Assembly: GCA_020692205.1 (NCBI GenBank)
Contig: JAIMKV010000039.1
Location: 1-45,403 of the forward strand
Length of the DNA stretch: 45,403 bases
Source of the DNA: Myxosarcina sp. GA_180221_E-2-1-MAG-40_15
GTDB taxonomy: Bacteria > Cyanobacteriota > Cyanobacteriia > Cyanobacteriales > Xenococcaceae
Direction of reading: 5' to 3'
This document shows positions 8,541-15,488 of the stretch, piece by piece. A program made the position numbers and the translations under genes. Numbering within the stretch: position 1 is the first letter of the stretch; the number at the start of each line of letters is the position of its first letter. Under the pieces are notes generated by a model that did not search any database, had not been told where the DNA came from, and saw only the letters and a program-made list of their open reading frames with translations.

Positions 8541-9653
8541 TCATACTTCATAAGGAATAGTTACTGTAAAAGTAGTACCAACCTCTAACTCACTTTCTAC
8601 GGTGATGTCACCTTGATGTAGCTCAACATATTGCTTGGCGATCGCCAGACCCAAACCCGTACCCTGGAAACCTGCTGAGTTACTGGCGCGATAAAAAGAT
8701 TCAAATAGCTGAGGCAGATCGGCAGGGGGAATACCGATACCGCGATCGCGAATGATAAAAATTATGTTTGATTCTTGCTCGATAACTTCAAAATCAATTA
8801 CGCTATCCTTTGGCGAGTATTTGCAAGCATTGGATAACAAATTAGTCAGAATATGATGTAGCAGCTTGCGATCAAGATTAAATTCCCCTTGTTGTGCTTG
8901 ATAAACTAAGTTGATCGACTGCTTGCTCTGAAATACGGTTTGAACTTCATTCATTAAACTGTGACAGAAGCTTTCTAAGTTTAGGGAACTTGGTTCAAAC
9001 TCTTGTTTTCCCATCTCATTACGACTCATCATTAACACATCGTCCAATAAATTGGTCATTTTGGTAACGTTGCGCTGTAGCTGCTGGAGAACTTCGGCTT
9101 TTTTTTCCCTAGATAAACTATCGCCATAAGCCTGCAAAATTTGTGCCATACCTGAAATGCTGTTAAGAGGGTTGCGAAATTCGTGGGACACGGTAGAGAC
9201 GAAGCGAGATTTAAGCCGATTTAGTTCTTTTTCTTGAGATAGAGCTTGGTTTAATTCTGCTTTTGCTGCTTGAAGTTGTAATGAATAAGAACGCGATCGC
9301 AATAATACCCTTAATTTGGTTTGCAGTTCATTTTGCTGGGTAGGAAGATAGACTATATCATCAATCAATGGTTCAAGATGATCCGTAGAAAAACCAACAT
9401 TTTCTAAAGAAGTTAGAAACACAAATGGGAGAAACATAGGAGCGGAAGATGCTCTTTTCGCTAGCATTTTTTCTCTTAGCTGATGAATAGCAGCAAAGTC
9501 AATAAAGCATAAATCAAAATTTTCTAATAACAACTGTGCGCCAACATCGGCTAAATCTGCTTCAGAAGACAAAATCTCATATTGCTTGGTCAGCCACTTA
9601 GAAAGAATACGGCGATTTTGTTGATGTTCTAATAACAGGAGAATACGTTTCAT
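8541..9653 (-). CDS. Sensor histidine kinase with degenerate N-terminal receiver domain
   Basis: A 370-residue cytoplasmic kinase. Residues 1-120 have a receiver-like fold with the phospho-Asp position kept (Asp52 in LCFIDF). The acidic pair at the first strand is reduced to one Glu (Glu9) and the conserved Lys before Pro near 104 is missing, so it looks like a pseudo-receiver. A coiled linker (about 121-150) follows, then HisKA with H157 (VSHEFRNPL) and HATPase: N-box at 271-280, DRGIGIP at 303-309, GTGLGLAIAK at 331-340. It follows the KaiC-like gene on the same strand, separated by 181 bases holding a strong inverted repeat. KaiC paralogue plus kinase is a recurrent pairing, so the kinase probably signals with it. 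No partner response regulator is in the window. Confidence 0.9.
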   Translation of the reverse strand: MKRILLLLEHQQNRRILSKWLTKQYEILSSEADLADVGAQLLLENFDLCFIDFAAIHQLREKMLAKRASSAPMFLPFVFLTSLENVGFSTDHLEPLIDDIVYLPTQQNELQTKLRVLLRSRSYSLQLQAAKAELNQALSQEKELNRLKSRFVSTVSHEFRNPLNSISGMAQILQAYGDSLSREKKAEVLQQLQRNVTKMTNLLDDVLMMSRNEMGKQEFEPSSLNLESFCHSLMNEVQTVFQSKQSINLVYQAQQGEFNLDRKLLHHILTNLLSNACKYSPKDSVIDFEVIEQESNIIFIIRDRGIGIPPADLPQLFESFYRASNSAGFQGTGLGLAIAKQYVELHQGDITVESELEVGTTFTVTIPYEV

Positions 9654-9741
9654 GATGGCTTCCCTAGGATGCTATTACTAATTAATAACAGATTTTGAAC
9701 CACCACAGGTTGAATTAAAATGCTCTTGACTAATGATTAAA

Positions 9742-9787
9742 TTAAGCTTAAAGAATTAGCTTTTTTGCACCAATTCTTTAAGCTTAA
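9742..9787. repeat. Perfect 16-bp inverted repeat between the KaiC-like and kinase genes
   Basis: Arms at 9742-9757 and 9772-9787 are exact reverse complements around a 14-base spacer. It can form a long hairpin in either RNA. On the minus strand only a weak T tract follows, so it could be an attenuator, a partial terminator or a processing site. A second small hairpin (ACTGTT / AACAGT) lies next to it at about 9789-9805. Confidence 0.75.
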
Positions 9788-9834
9788 CAACTGTTATCTA
9801 ACAGTTTTGCCCCACTTAATGATTGATTAATTAT

Positions 9835-11283
9835 TTACTTTTGATTAATCCATGCTGGTGCGCCACTTAAAATCCCTCGTAGCTTGGTCAAAGGTTCTCC
9901 TGCTTTAATGCCATATTTGGTAATCTTAAATTCTCGTAGAGTACGCTCAAAATCTGATACTCTTTTTTTCAGCACTCCGATCGCCTTGCGTAACTCGCCA
10001 TCTAATTCTAAGTAACGGATAAAAATTAAATTATCCGCCAAATAAGAAAGTCCCGCTTCAGTAACCCGAAACTCACCACCCGTTATCGCTTCGGTTTCGT
10101 TAATTAAAATTACGGTTACACCCATATTTTTGAGATAGTTACACAAAGAGTGTAGGTGACGTACCAAATTGTCTCCTTGCATGGATAGCTTATAGCCAGA
10201 AGTACTGTCGATCATGACGATGCGGGCATTATTTTGTTCTACTTCCTGTTTTACCATATGGGCAAACTGGTCGGAACTGTACTGTAATGGTTCGACAGCA
10301 ACTACCCATAGCGTACCTCGTTCGATCATGATCCGAGCGGGAATATTAATCGCTTCGCAACGATGCAACAAAGTTTCGCGAGCTTCTTCAAAAACATAAA
10401 GCACCGATCGCTCGCCTCTGCCAGCGGCTTCTTTCATAAACTGAGTTCCCAAGGTGGACTTGCCTACTCCACTTGGCCCGCTAATAATCGTCACCGTACC
10501 TCGTTCGATCCCGCCGTGCATCAGTTCGTCGATTTCAGGAATACCAGAAGAAATAGTTTCTAAATTAAAGGCAAAATCTTGTTGCGCAAAATCGAGATTC
10601 AGATGGGGAAATACTTCCATGCCGCGATCGCTCAATTGTAGGTCATGAGAACCATTAATAAAGCCTGAACCTCGACACTTGGTAACTTGAATACTGCGTC
10701 TTTGCAAAGTGGTATTCAGTTGAATTACCCCATCGCTCATAAACTGGAGATCGTCATCAGGATGGCGATCGCTCCCCTCAGAAGTCAACAAAAGAGTTAT
10801 GTCGCGATCGCGCATAAACCGCAGAAAAGATTGAAATTGCTTACGAAACTGAAAGCCGTCTTGAGCGAGGTAGCGAAACTGATCGATGCCGTCTAAAAAG
10901 ACTCGCTGGGGTTTAATTTGCTCAATAGTAGCGATAATGTTGTCCATAATCGGAGCTTTTTCTACTTCTGCTGCGGAAAAAATATCATAGGTTTCGTTTT
11001 CGGTGAAAAAATCAGCTTTAGGACTTAGATCTAAAAATTCAACCTTGGCTAAATTTATATCCATCAGCTCAGCATTACGTCGCATTCTGGCTTCTGGCTC
11101 ACTAAAGCTAATACATAAGCTCCTTTCTCCCTGAGATATTCCCGCATTGAGAAAATGAAACCCTAAAGTGGTTTTACCGCTACCTGGTTGACCTTTAACT
11201 AAATAAGCCTGCTCGGCAATTAAACCTCCTGATAATATCTCATCTAAGCCAGAAACCCCGACGGACAAACGTTTTAAACTCAT
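9835..11283 (-). CDS. KaiC-family double-domain ATPase (non-canonical KaiC paralogue)
   Basis: A 482-residue protein with two RecA-like KaiC domains. Domain I has Walker A GQPGSGKTT (31-39) and a Walker B Asp near 131. Domain II has Walker A GPSGVGKST (269-277), the catalytic Glu pair E299-E300 and Walker B Asp359. In domain I only one Glu is seen at the equivalent position. The autophosphorylation segment reads TEAGLSYLAD (408-417). Aligned to KaiC, Thr426 and Ser431 are kept (T408, S413) but Thr432 is Tyr (Y414). No kaiA or kaiB is nearby, so this is not the core clock operon but a KaiC2/3-like signalling ATPase, probably working with the downstream histidine kinase. The ATG start sits just ahead of the conserved SGLDEIL region. 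Confidence 0.9.
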   Translation of the reverse strand: MSLKRLSVGVSGLDEILSGGLIAEQAYLVKGQPGSGKTTLGFHFLNAGISQGERSLCISFSEPEARMRRNAELMDINLAKVEFLDLSPKADFFTENETYDIFSAAEVEKAPIMDNIIATIEQIKPQRVFLDGIDQFRYLAQDGFQFRKQFQSFLRFMRDRDITLLLTSEGSDRHPDDDLQFMSDGVIQLNTTLQRRSIQVTKCRGSGFINGSHDLQLSDRGMEVFPHLNLDFAQQDFAFNLETISSGIPEIDELMHGGIERGTVTIISGPSGVGKSTLGTQFMKEAAGRGERSVLYVFEEARETLLHRCEAINIPARIMIERGTLWVVAVEPLQYSSDQFAHMVKQEVEQNNARIVMIDSTSGYKLSMQGDNLVRHLHSLCNYLKNMGVTVILINETEAITGGEFRVTEAGLSYLADNLIFIRYLELDGELRKAIGVLKKRVSDFERTLREFKITKYGIKAGEPLTKLRGILSGAPAWINQK

Positions 11284-11463
11284 TTAGATACTTTAGATAC
11301 TTGCAAGAATATTGTTTTAGCTAAATCACAAGTTTAAGACTATATTGGATTAGCTGAGATATTTTCTTAATTGCTAAATATCTTAATGCTACATAATGTA
11401 GCCATTTGAGCCATTTTTTGTCGATTTACAAGTCAAAAGTTGGTTTGAAGCCTCTTCTAATTG

Positions 11464-11582
11464 AGCTAAGAGCTAAAAGCTAAAAGCTAAAAGCTAAGAG
11501 CTAAAAGCTAAAAGCTAAAAGCTAAAAGCTAAAAGCTAAAAGCTAAGAGCTAAGAGCTAAGAGCTAAGAGCTAAAAGCTAAA
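11464..11582. repeat. Heptanucleotide tandem array, 17 units of AGCTAA(A/G)
   Basis: Seventeen uninterrupted 7-base units, variable only at the seventh base (A or G). Short tandemly repeated heptamers are typical of cyanobacterial genomes. The array overlaps the last codon of the DUF5895 gene: the TAG stop at 11578-11580 is formed by a repeat unit. Smaller relatives occur at 12586-12618 and 25361-25390. Confidence 0.95.
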
Positions 11583-12414
11583 ATCTAACAGGTTCAGGAG
11601 TTAAACCTGCTTCAATACCATTGGTCGATACTTCTGTCTCTGTCTCTTCTTGCTCCTCTAGTTTAGGTTCAACTACTTCAAATTTTAACCAAAGTTTGGT
11701 TGTCTCTATTAACTGTTTGATCTTATGGCTCAGTGGCGAACCATTTTTGATAATCATCGAGCTAAAATTAGCTGCTGTTGGTTCAATAAAGCTATTAGTC
11801 ATCACGGCAAAAGAACTTTGACCATTATGGGTTGAAGTGGCTTTTTGTCTGACTAGCTCAGGCTGATAAACTGCATGAGCATAGAAAATATCGTTTTTAT
11901 CGATCGCGCGATCGCCTGTAAGGGATTTATATACATTGAGGAACTTTTTACAAAAAGAACTAGGATTATTGTAGTAGCTATAATTCTTGAGAAAAGTCAA
12001 ACCAGCGTAACCAGAGCATTTTAATCTAAAAGGTAGCTGTGATAAAGGCTGATTGTTGTCATCGAGAAACCAAACTACAACATAGCTAAATGCTTTGAAC
12101 TCTCCTGCGGCGAAATCAACCTTGGAATAAGGCATAGTTTTGATTCCATCACTCATCAAAGGCTGTGAACGATTCAAAACTAGCAGTTTAGGCTGCTGTG
12201 ACACCAAAAGCATCTCATTTGTACCGTCACTAAATTCGTGTTCTACGGCTTTCCAGCTATCGACTGGTTTAAATCCTGCCAGTTCAGCATTAGAGGGGGT
12301 AATCGCCATACCATATTTTTGGCTGCTGGCATTGAGAAATTGACAATAGGGGACAGTGGTTATTTCCCCTTGAAACTCATCGCTGTTAAATCCAAAATCT
12401 TGATAGTTACTCAT
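11578..12414 (-). CDS. DUF5895 domain-containing protein
   Basis: A 278-residue protein. The start (FQGEITTVPYCQFLNASSQKYG, then GMAITPSNAELAGF) fits the cyanobacterial DUF5895 family as I remember it; members are often found on plasmids or in mobile regions and no function is known. There is no signal peptide or membrane helix. The C-terminal 40 residues are acidic and low-complexity (Glu/Thr-rich, about 238-260). The stop codon lies in the heptamer array, so the original 3' end may have been altered by repeat expansion. The gene stands alone, with tandem repeats on both sides, suggesting a mobile or recombination-prone locus. Confidence 0.7.
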   Translation of the reverse strand: MSNYQDFGFNSDEFQGEITTVPYCQFLNASSQKYGMAITPSNAELAGFKPVDSWKAVEHEFSDGTNEMLLVSQQPKLLVLNRSQPLMSDGIKTMPYSKVDFAAGEFKAFSYVVVWFLDDNNQPLSQLPFRLKCSGYAGLTFLKNYSYYNNPSSFCKKFLNVYKSLTGDRAIDKNDIFYAHAVYQPELVRQKATSTHNGQSSFAVMTNSFIEPTAANFSSMIIKNGSPLSHKIKQLIETTKLWLKFEVVEPKLEEQEETETEVSTNGIEAGLTPEPVRF

Positions 12415-12821
12415 AATTAATTATTGTTTTTAAATCGTTTTTAACTAGTACTATTATACTATTTGATCTCAGGTTCGGTTGAATAGTCTACTAAAGTAGG
12501 TATGAAGTATGAAGTTTACATCTTTTAAGATAAAGTCCTCAAAGCAGCAAAAATATGGTTTTAATCACAATTCGTTGTGATTGTCAGCTAAAAGCTAAGA
12601 GCTAAAAGCTAAAAGCTACCCAATAAGTGCGAGGCTTTGTAAACCGAAGCCCCGACGTTTGATAGATAAAACTAAAAAGACTTTAAAAACATCTACTAAT
12701 TTACATAGTATTTTTGCTCCAATCGAAAGGTTGAATTCCATCTTTATGAAGAAGTAAACCCAGCCTAAATTGGCAAAGATATAAATATCTCACTACATAC
12801 TTTACGTCTTTAAACAATTTG
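12415..12821. other. Intergenic region with small heptamer tract and hairpin
   Basis: No gene is visible. It holds nearly five heptamer units related to the main array at 12586-12618, and a hairpin-forming stretch 12631-12653 (GGCTT / AAGCC inner stem) with no matching upstream gene to terminate. Promoters of the two divergent neighbours must lie here but are not obvious. Confidence 0.5.
12586..12618. repeat. Short heptamer array (AGCTAAA family)
   Basis: Units begin at 12586, 12593, 12600, 12607 and 12614 (last one partial). Same unit and orientation as the 17-unit array about 1 kb to the left, on the other side of the DUF5895 gene, so the gene is bracketed by related arrays. Confidence 0.85.
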
Positions 12822-14117
12822 ATGTTGCCAATTACTTCAGTCAATCGACCTGCGGTAAAAGTAGGTCGAATCAACGATGATGCTCATTTAAAACCATTGG
12901 TCAGCCAATCGCCTCTGAAAAGCTGTGAAGTTTGCGTAATTGTTCCTGTGCGTAATGAAGGATTAAATCTAGAAGCAACGCTTTGGGCTTTAACCAATCA
13001 AATTGATCTAAAAGGTAAAGCGTTAGCTAAAAATTGTTATGAAATTATTGTTTTAGCTAATAACTGTACCGATAATTCAGCCGAAATTGCCAGACGTTTT
13101 GCGCAAAATCAGCCTAATTTAATGCTTCATGTTGTGGAGATGACTTTAAATAGCGATCGCGCTCATATTGGCTGGGTACGCAAGCTGTTAATGGATGAAG
13201 CCAGCAGAAGATTTAAATCTCTTGGACGCAATTTGGGCGTAATTGCCTCTACCGATGGAGATACAAGAGTTGCTTCTACCTGGATTGCCGCTACTTTAGC
13301 GGCAATAAACCATGGTGCTGATGCTGTCGGGGGTCGGATTATTACGGATAGCAGCGAAAGAAGCAAGTTAGATAGGCTTACTAGACTATATTATCTGCGC
13401 TACTCACGCTATGGCTATTTAACCTCACAGCTAGAGACTTATTTAGACCCATACTTTGAGTCACTGCCGCGACACCACCACCATTACGGTGCCAGCTTGG
13501 CTGTAACTGCACATATATACGATCAAGTTGGCGGACTACCACCTTTACGCTCTTCAGAAGATGTTGCTCTGTATGATGCTCTTAGGCGAGTTGATGCTCG
13601 TTTTCGTCATAGTCCGACGGTAAGAGTAATTACCAGTGCCAGAGCCATCGGCAGAGCCGAAGCAGGACTTTCAGATCGCTTGTCTCAGTTGAACGTGATG
13701 GCTCAAAAACACCAGCAAATCTTGGTCGAACCTGCCAAATTAGTTGAACTACGTCTTTGTCTGCGTCGTTGGTTACGCTATCTGTGGCAAAATATGCAAC
13801 AAGGGAATATTCCAGTCGAGCTGGCAGTTATTGCTCAAAAATTGGCTCTAAGCAGTGAGCTACTGGAAGAAACGATTTTGCGATCGCCTACTTTTGGTTT
13901 GCTAGTAGAGCGAATTGGGCAAGATCAGCAAGACAATCATGATTTGGATCGCAATTGGCAAAAAGTAACGATTCAAAAAGCAATTGCCGACCTACAAGCC
14001 ATCATTAATCGTGTTTCTTTTTTGAGTAACTATTCAACCTTAGAACCAGATAAATATTTATCCCTAGATGCGCTCGAACAAATCGAGCCGATATCGCTCT
14101 TGCCGCAATCCTTGTAA
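12822..14117 (+). CDS. Family 2 glycosyltransferase (GT-A fold)
   Basis: A 431-residue soluble enzyme. The nucleotide-sugar-binding start CVIVPVRNEGLNLEATLWAL (about 36-55) and the metal-site region with DGDTRV near 147 mark a GT2 enzyme. A GGLPPLRSSEDVAL segment near 246 supplies the acceptor-side acidic residues. No membrane helices are seen, unlike chitin or cellulose synthases. ATG at 12822 follows a TTG at 12819; I prefer the ATG. The last 54 bases overlap, tail to tail, the end of the NodS-like methyltransferase. Together with that gene, a PIG-L deacetylase and a flavoprotein it forms a compact cluster, probably making one modified sugar conjugate (inference). Donor and acceptor are unknown. 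Confidence 0.88.
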   Translation: MLPITSVNRPAVKVGRINDDAHLKPLVSQSPLKSCEVCVIVPVRNEGLNLEATLWALTNQIDLKGKALAKNCYEIIVLANNCTDNSAEIARRFAQNQPNLMLHVVEMTLNSDRAHIGWVRKLLMDEASRRFKSLGRNLGVIASTDGDTRVASTWIAATLAAINHGADAVGGRIITDSSERSKLDRLTRLYYLRYSRYGYLTSQLETYLDPYFESLPRHHHHYGASLAVTAHIYDQVGGLPPLRSSEDVALYDALRRVDARFRHSPTVRVITSARAIGRAEAGLSDRLSQLNVMAQKHQQILVEPAKLVELRLCLRRWLRYLWQNMQQGNIPVELAVIAQKLALSSELLEETILRSPTFGLLVERIGQDQQDNHDLDRNWQKVTIQKAIADLQAIINRVSFLSNYSTLEPDKYLSLDALEQIEPISLLPQSL

Positions 14118-14651
14118 ATGTTTGAGATCGGTAGCGGGGAGTTGTAAAAAAGAATCGTGAACTTCATCGCCTGTTAGGGGATAATCTTTGGCAAACAGTG
14201 TCCAGTGAACTAGCAACAGATGTCCCCCTTTCTCTAAGCGTTCGAGAATTAATTGTTGAGTCTTGTTTAAATCAGACCAACTTAAGTAATACCCTACTTC
14301 TGACAGCAAAGTTAGATCAAACATTTCATCGGGGTAAGCTTGCGGTATTTGAGCAATTCTAAAGCGTACCTGGGGCAAATCTTGACAACGAGCGATCGCC
14401 CGTTTTTGAGCAATTTCCGAAACATCGAGCGAAAGCAAAGAATCACAGCGTTGTGCCAATAAAGCCGTAAGTACCCCAATCGAACCACCTATTTCTAGCG
14501 CGTTAGTGTAACTAGGCTTTGGTAAAGTAGCAATGGTTGTTTGGTATTTTTGGGCTTCATACTCGCTAGTTTCAAAATCCCACGGATCGGGATTTGCTCG
14601 ATACATAGCTTCAAAATAACTCGGCGGTAAAGAATTTTTAGGCTGGTTCAT
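14064..14651 (-). CDS. NodS-family SAM-dependent methyltransferase
   Basis: A 195-residue class I methyltransferase. The opening YFEAMYRANPDPWDFETSEYE, then the SAM site ALEIGGSIGVLTALLA (about 51-66), fit the NodS family (PF05401), whose founder N-methylates the deacetylated amino sugar of rhizobial Nod factors. In motif I the usual Cys/Gly position is a Gly (EIGGSIG). Its start overlaps the stop of the PIG-L gene by four bases, so the two are translationally coupled: a deacetylase followed by an amino-group methyltransferase is chemically sensible. The C-terminal end overlaps the convergent GT2 gene by 54 bases. The actual substrate is unknown. Confidence 0.88.
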   Translation of the reverse strand: MNQPKNSLPPSYFEAMYRANPDPWDFETSEYEAQKYQTTIATLPKPSYTNALEIGGSIGVLTALLAQRCDSLLSLDVSEIAQKRAIARCQDLPQVRFRIAQIPQAYPDEMFDLTLLSEVGYYLSWSDLNKTQQLILERLEKGGHLLLVHWTLFAKDYPLTGDEVHDSFLQLPATDLKHLQGLRQERYRLDLFERI

Positions 14652-15409
14652 GATTCAACTTCTAAATATATTTCCCAAGGTTGCGTAAAATTTTGGAGCA
14701 TTTGAGGTGTGAGGCGAAACCCTTGCGGATCGTCTTTAATTAAATCACTGATTTGAGAACGATATTGTGCGATCGCCTGTCGTTTCAATTCAAGGACGCT
14801 ACTAATATCCAATCGCCAAGCCTTAACTGAGTCCCTAAAATCACCTCTTTGTTTGGTGTCCCAATCCCAAATTGGATATTCAATTAGGCGCGGGGGATTA
14901 GTTAAATTACCCATAGCTATAGTAAATAATTGCCAGCTAGCGCGATGATCTGGATGCGGATCTTTTCGCCAAGGTAGAAAAATTAGCGACGGTGCTAAAT
15001 TAGTTAGGTAATGGCGAATAGGCGCGATCGCTTTTTCTGATTCACTGCTAATATATACCTCACCGTCTGACATACCCAAAAAAGTAACTACTTCTGGTGC
15101 AACTCCCAAAATAGCTAAAGCAGCTAAACTTTCTTGTTCTCGTAATTTCTTGAGTGCTGGAGGTGGATAGACTTGGGAATTGCGATGCGATCCTGTTCCA
15201 TCGCTGACAATTAACACTTTTACAGCTATATTTAATTGACGTAATAAAGCGATCGCTCCACCACAGCCTAGAGTTTCATCATCGGGATGGGGAGCGACGA
15301 TTAGAATAGATTGAGCAGCAGATTGATTTACCAGAGTTTTAATGTCTAAAAATGGTAAAGACTCTGGGGAGTTAAAAAAGCGATCGCCTGTAGCAGCCAT
15401 TTGTGTCAA
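14648..15409 (-). CDS. PIG-L/LmbE family zinc-dependent N-deacetylase
   Basis: A 253-residue enzyme with the family signature APHPDDETLGCGG (about 39-51) and the second metal motif HPDHRA near 173. Together these supply the His/Asp zinc ligands and catalytic base used to remove acetyl groups from GlcNAc-type sugars (MshB, PIG-L, BshB). There is no signal peptide, so it acts in the cytoplasm on a precursor. It is the middle gene of a minus-strand unit: flavoprotein (75 bases upstream, gap filled mainly by a palindromic repeat), PIG-L, then NodS-like methyltransferase (4-base overlap). Deacetylation of a sugar made by the adjacent GT2 is a reasonable inference. Confidence 0.92.
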   Translation of the reverse strand: MTQMAATGDRFFNSPESLPFLDIKTLVNQSAAQSILIVAPHPDDETLGCGGAIALLRQLNIAVKVLIVSDGTGSHRNSQVYPPPALKKLREQESLAALAILGVAPEVVTFLGMSDGEVYISSESEKAIAPIRHYLTNLAPSLIFLPWRKDPHPDHRASWQLFTIAMGNLTNPPRLIEYPIWDWDTKQRGDFRDSVKAWRLDISSVLELKRQAIAQYRSQISDLIKDDPQGFRLTPQMLQNFTQPWEIYLEVES

Positions 15410-15437
15410 CTAATAATTTGCAGCAATTCCAATTCCC

Positions 15438-15488
15438 GTAGGGGCGAACGCCCTAAAGGATTAGCTTTGCGTCGCCGTTCGCCCCTAC
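15438..15488. repeat. 51-bp palindromic repeat (13-bp perfect arms)
   Basis: Arms GTAGGGGCGAACG (15438-15450) and CGTTCGCCCCTAC (15476-15488) are exact reverse complements; the loop is the dispersed repeat seen at 5251-5276. I remember GGGGCGAACG / CGTTCGCCCC elements as common in cyanobacterial genomes. It overlaps the 3' end of the flavoprotein gene and provides its TAG stop (15485-15487). It can form a stable hairpin in the mRNA between the flavoprotein and PIG-L genes. Confidence 0.9.

Noticed and set aside
9835-11283. Core circadian clock kaiABC locus
   Set aside because: There is no kaiA or kaiB, and the phosphosite Thr432 is replaced; it is a KaiC paralogue.
11464-11582. CRISPR array
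   Set aside because: The repeats are 7 bases, contiguous and without spacers: a short tandem repeat, not CRISPR.
12631-12653. Small RNA or terminator hairpin
   Set aside because: The stem is imperfect, there is no T-run, and no gene upstream would need it; I have no sequence evidence for an RNA gene.
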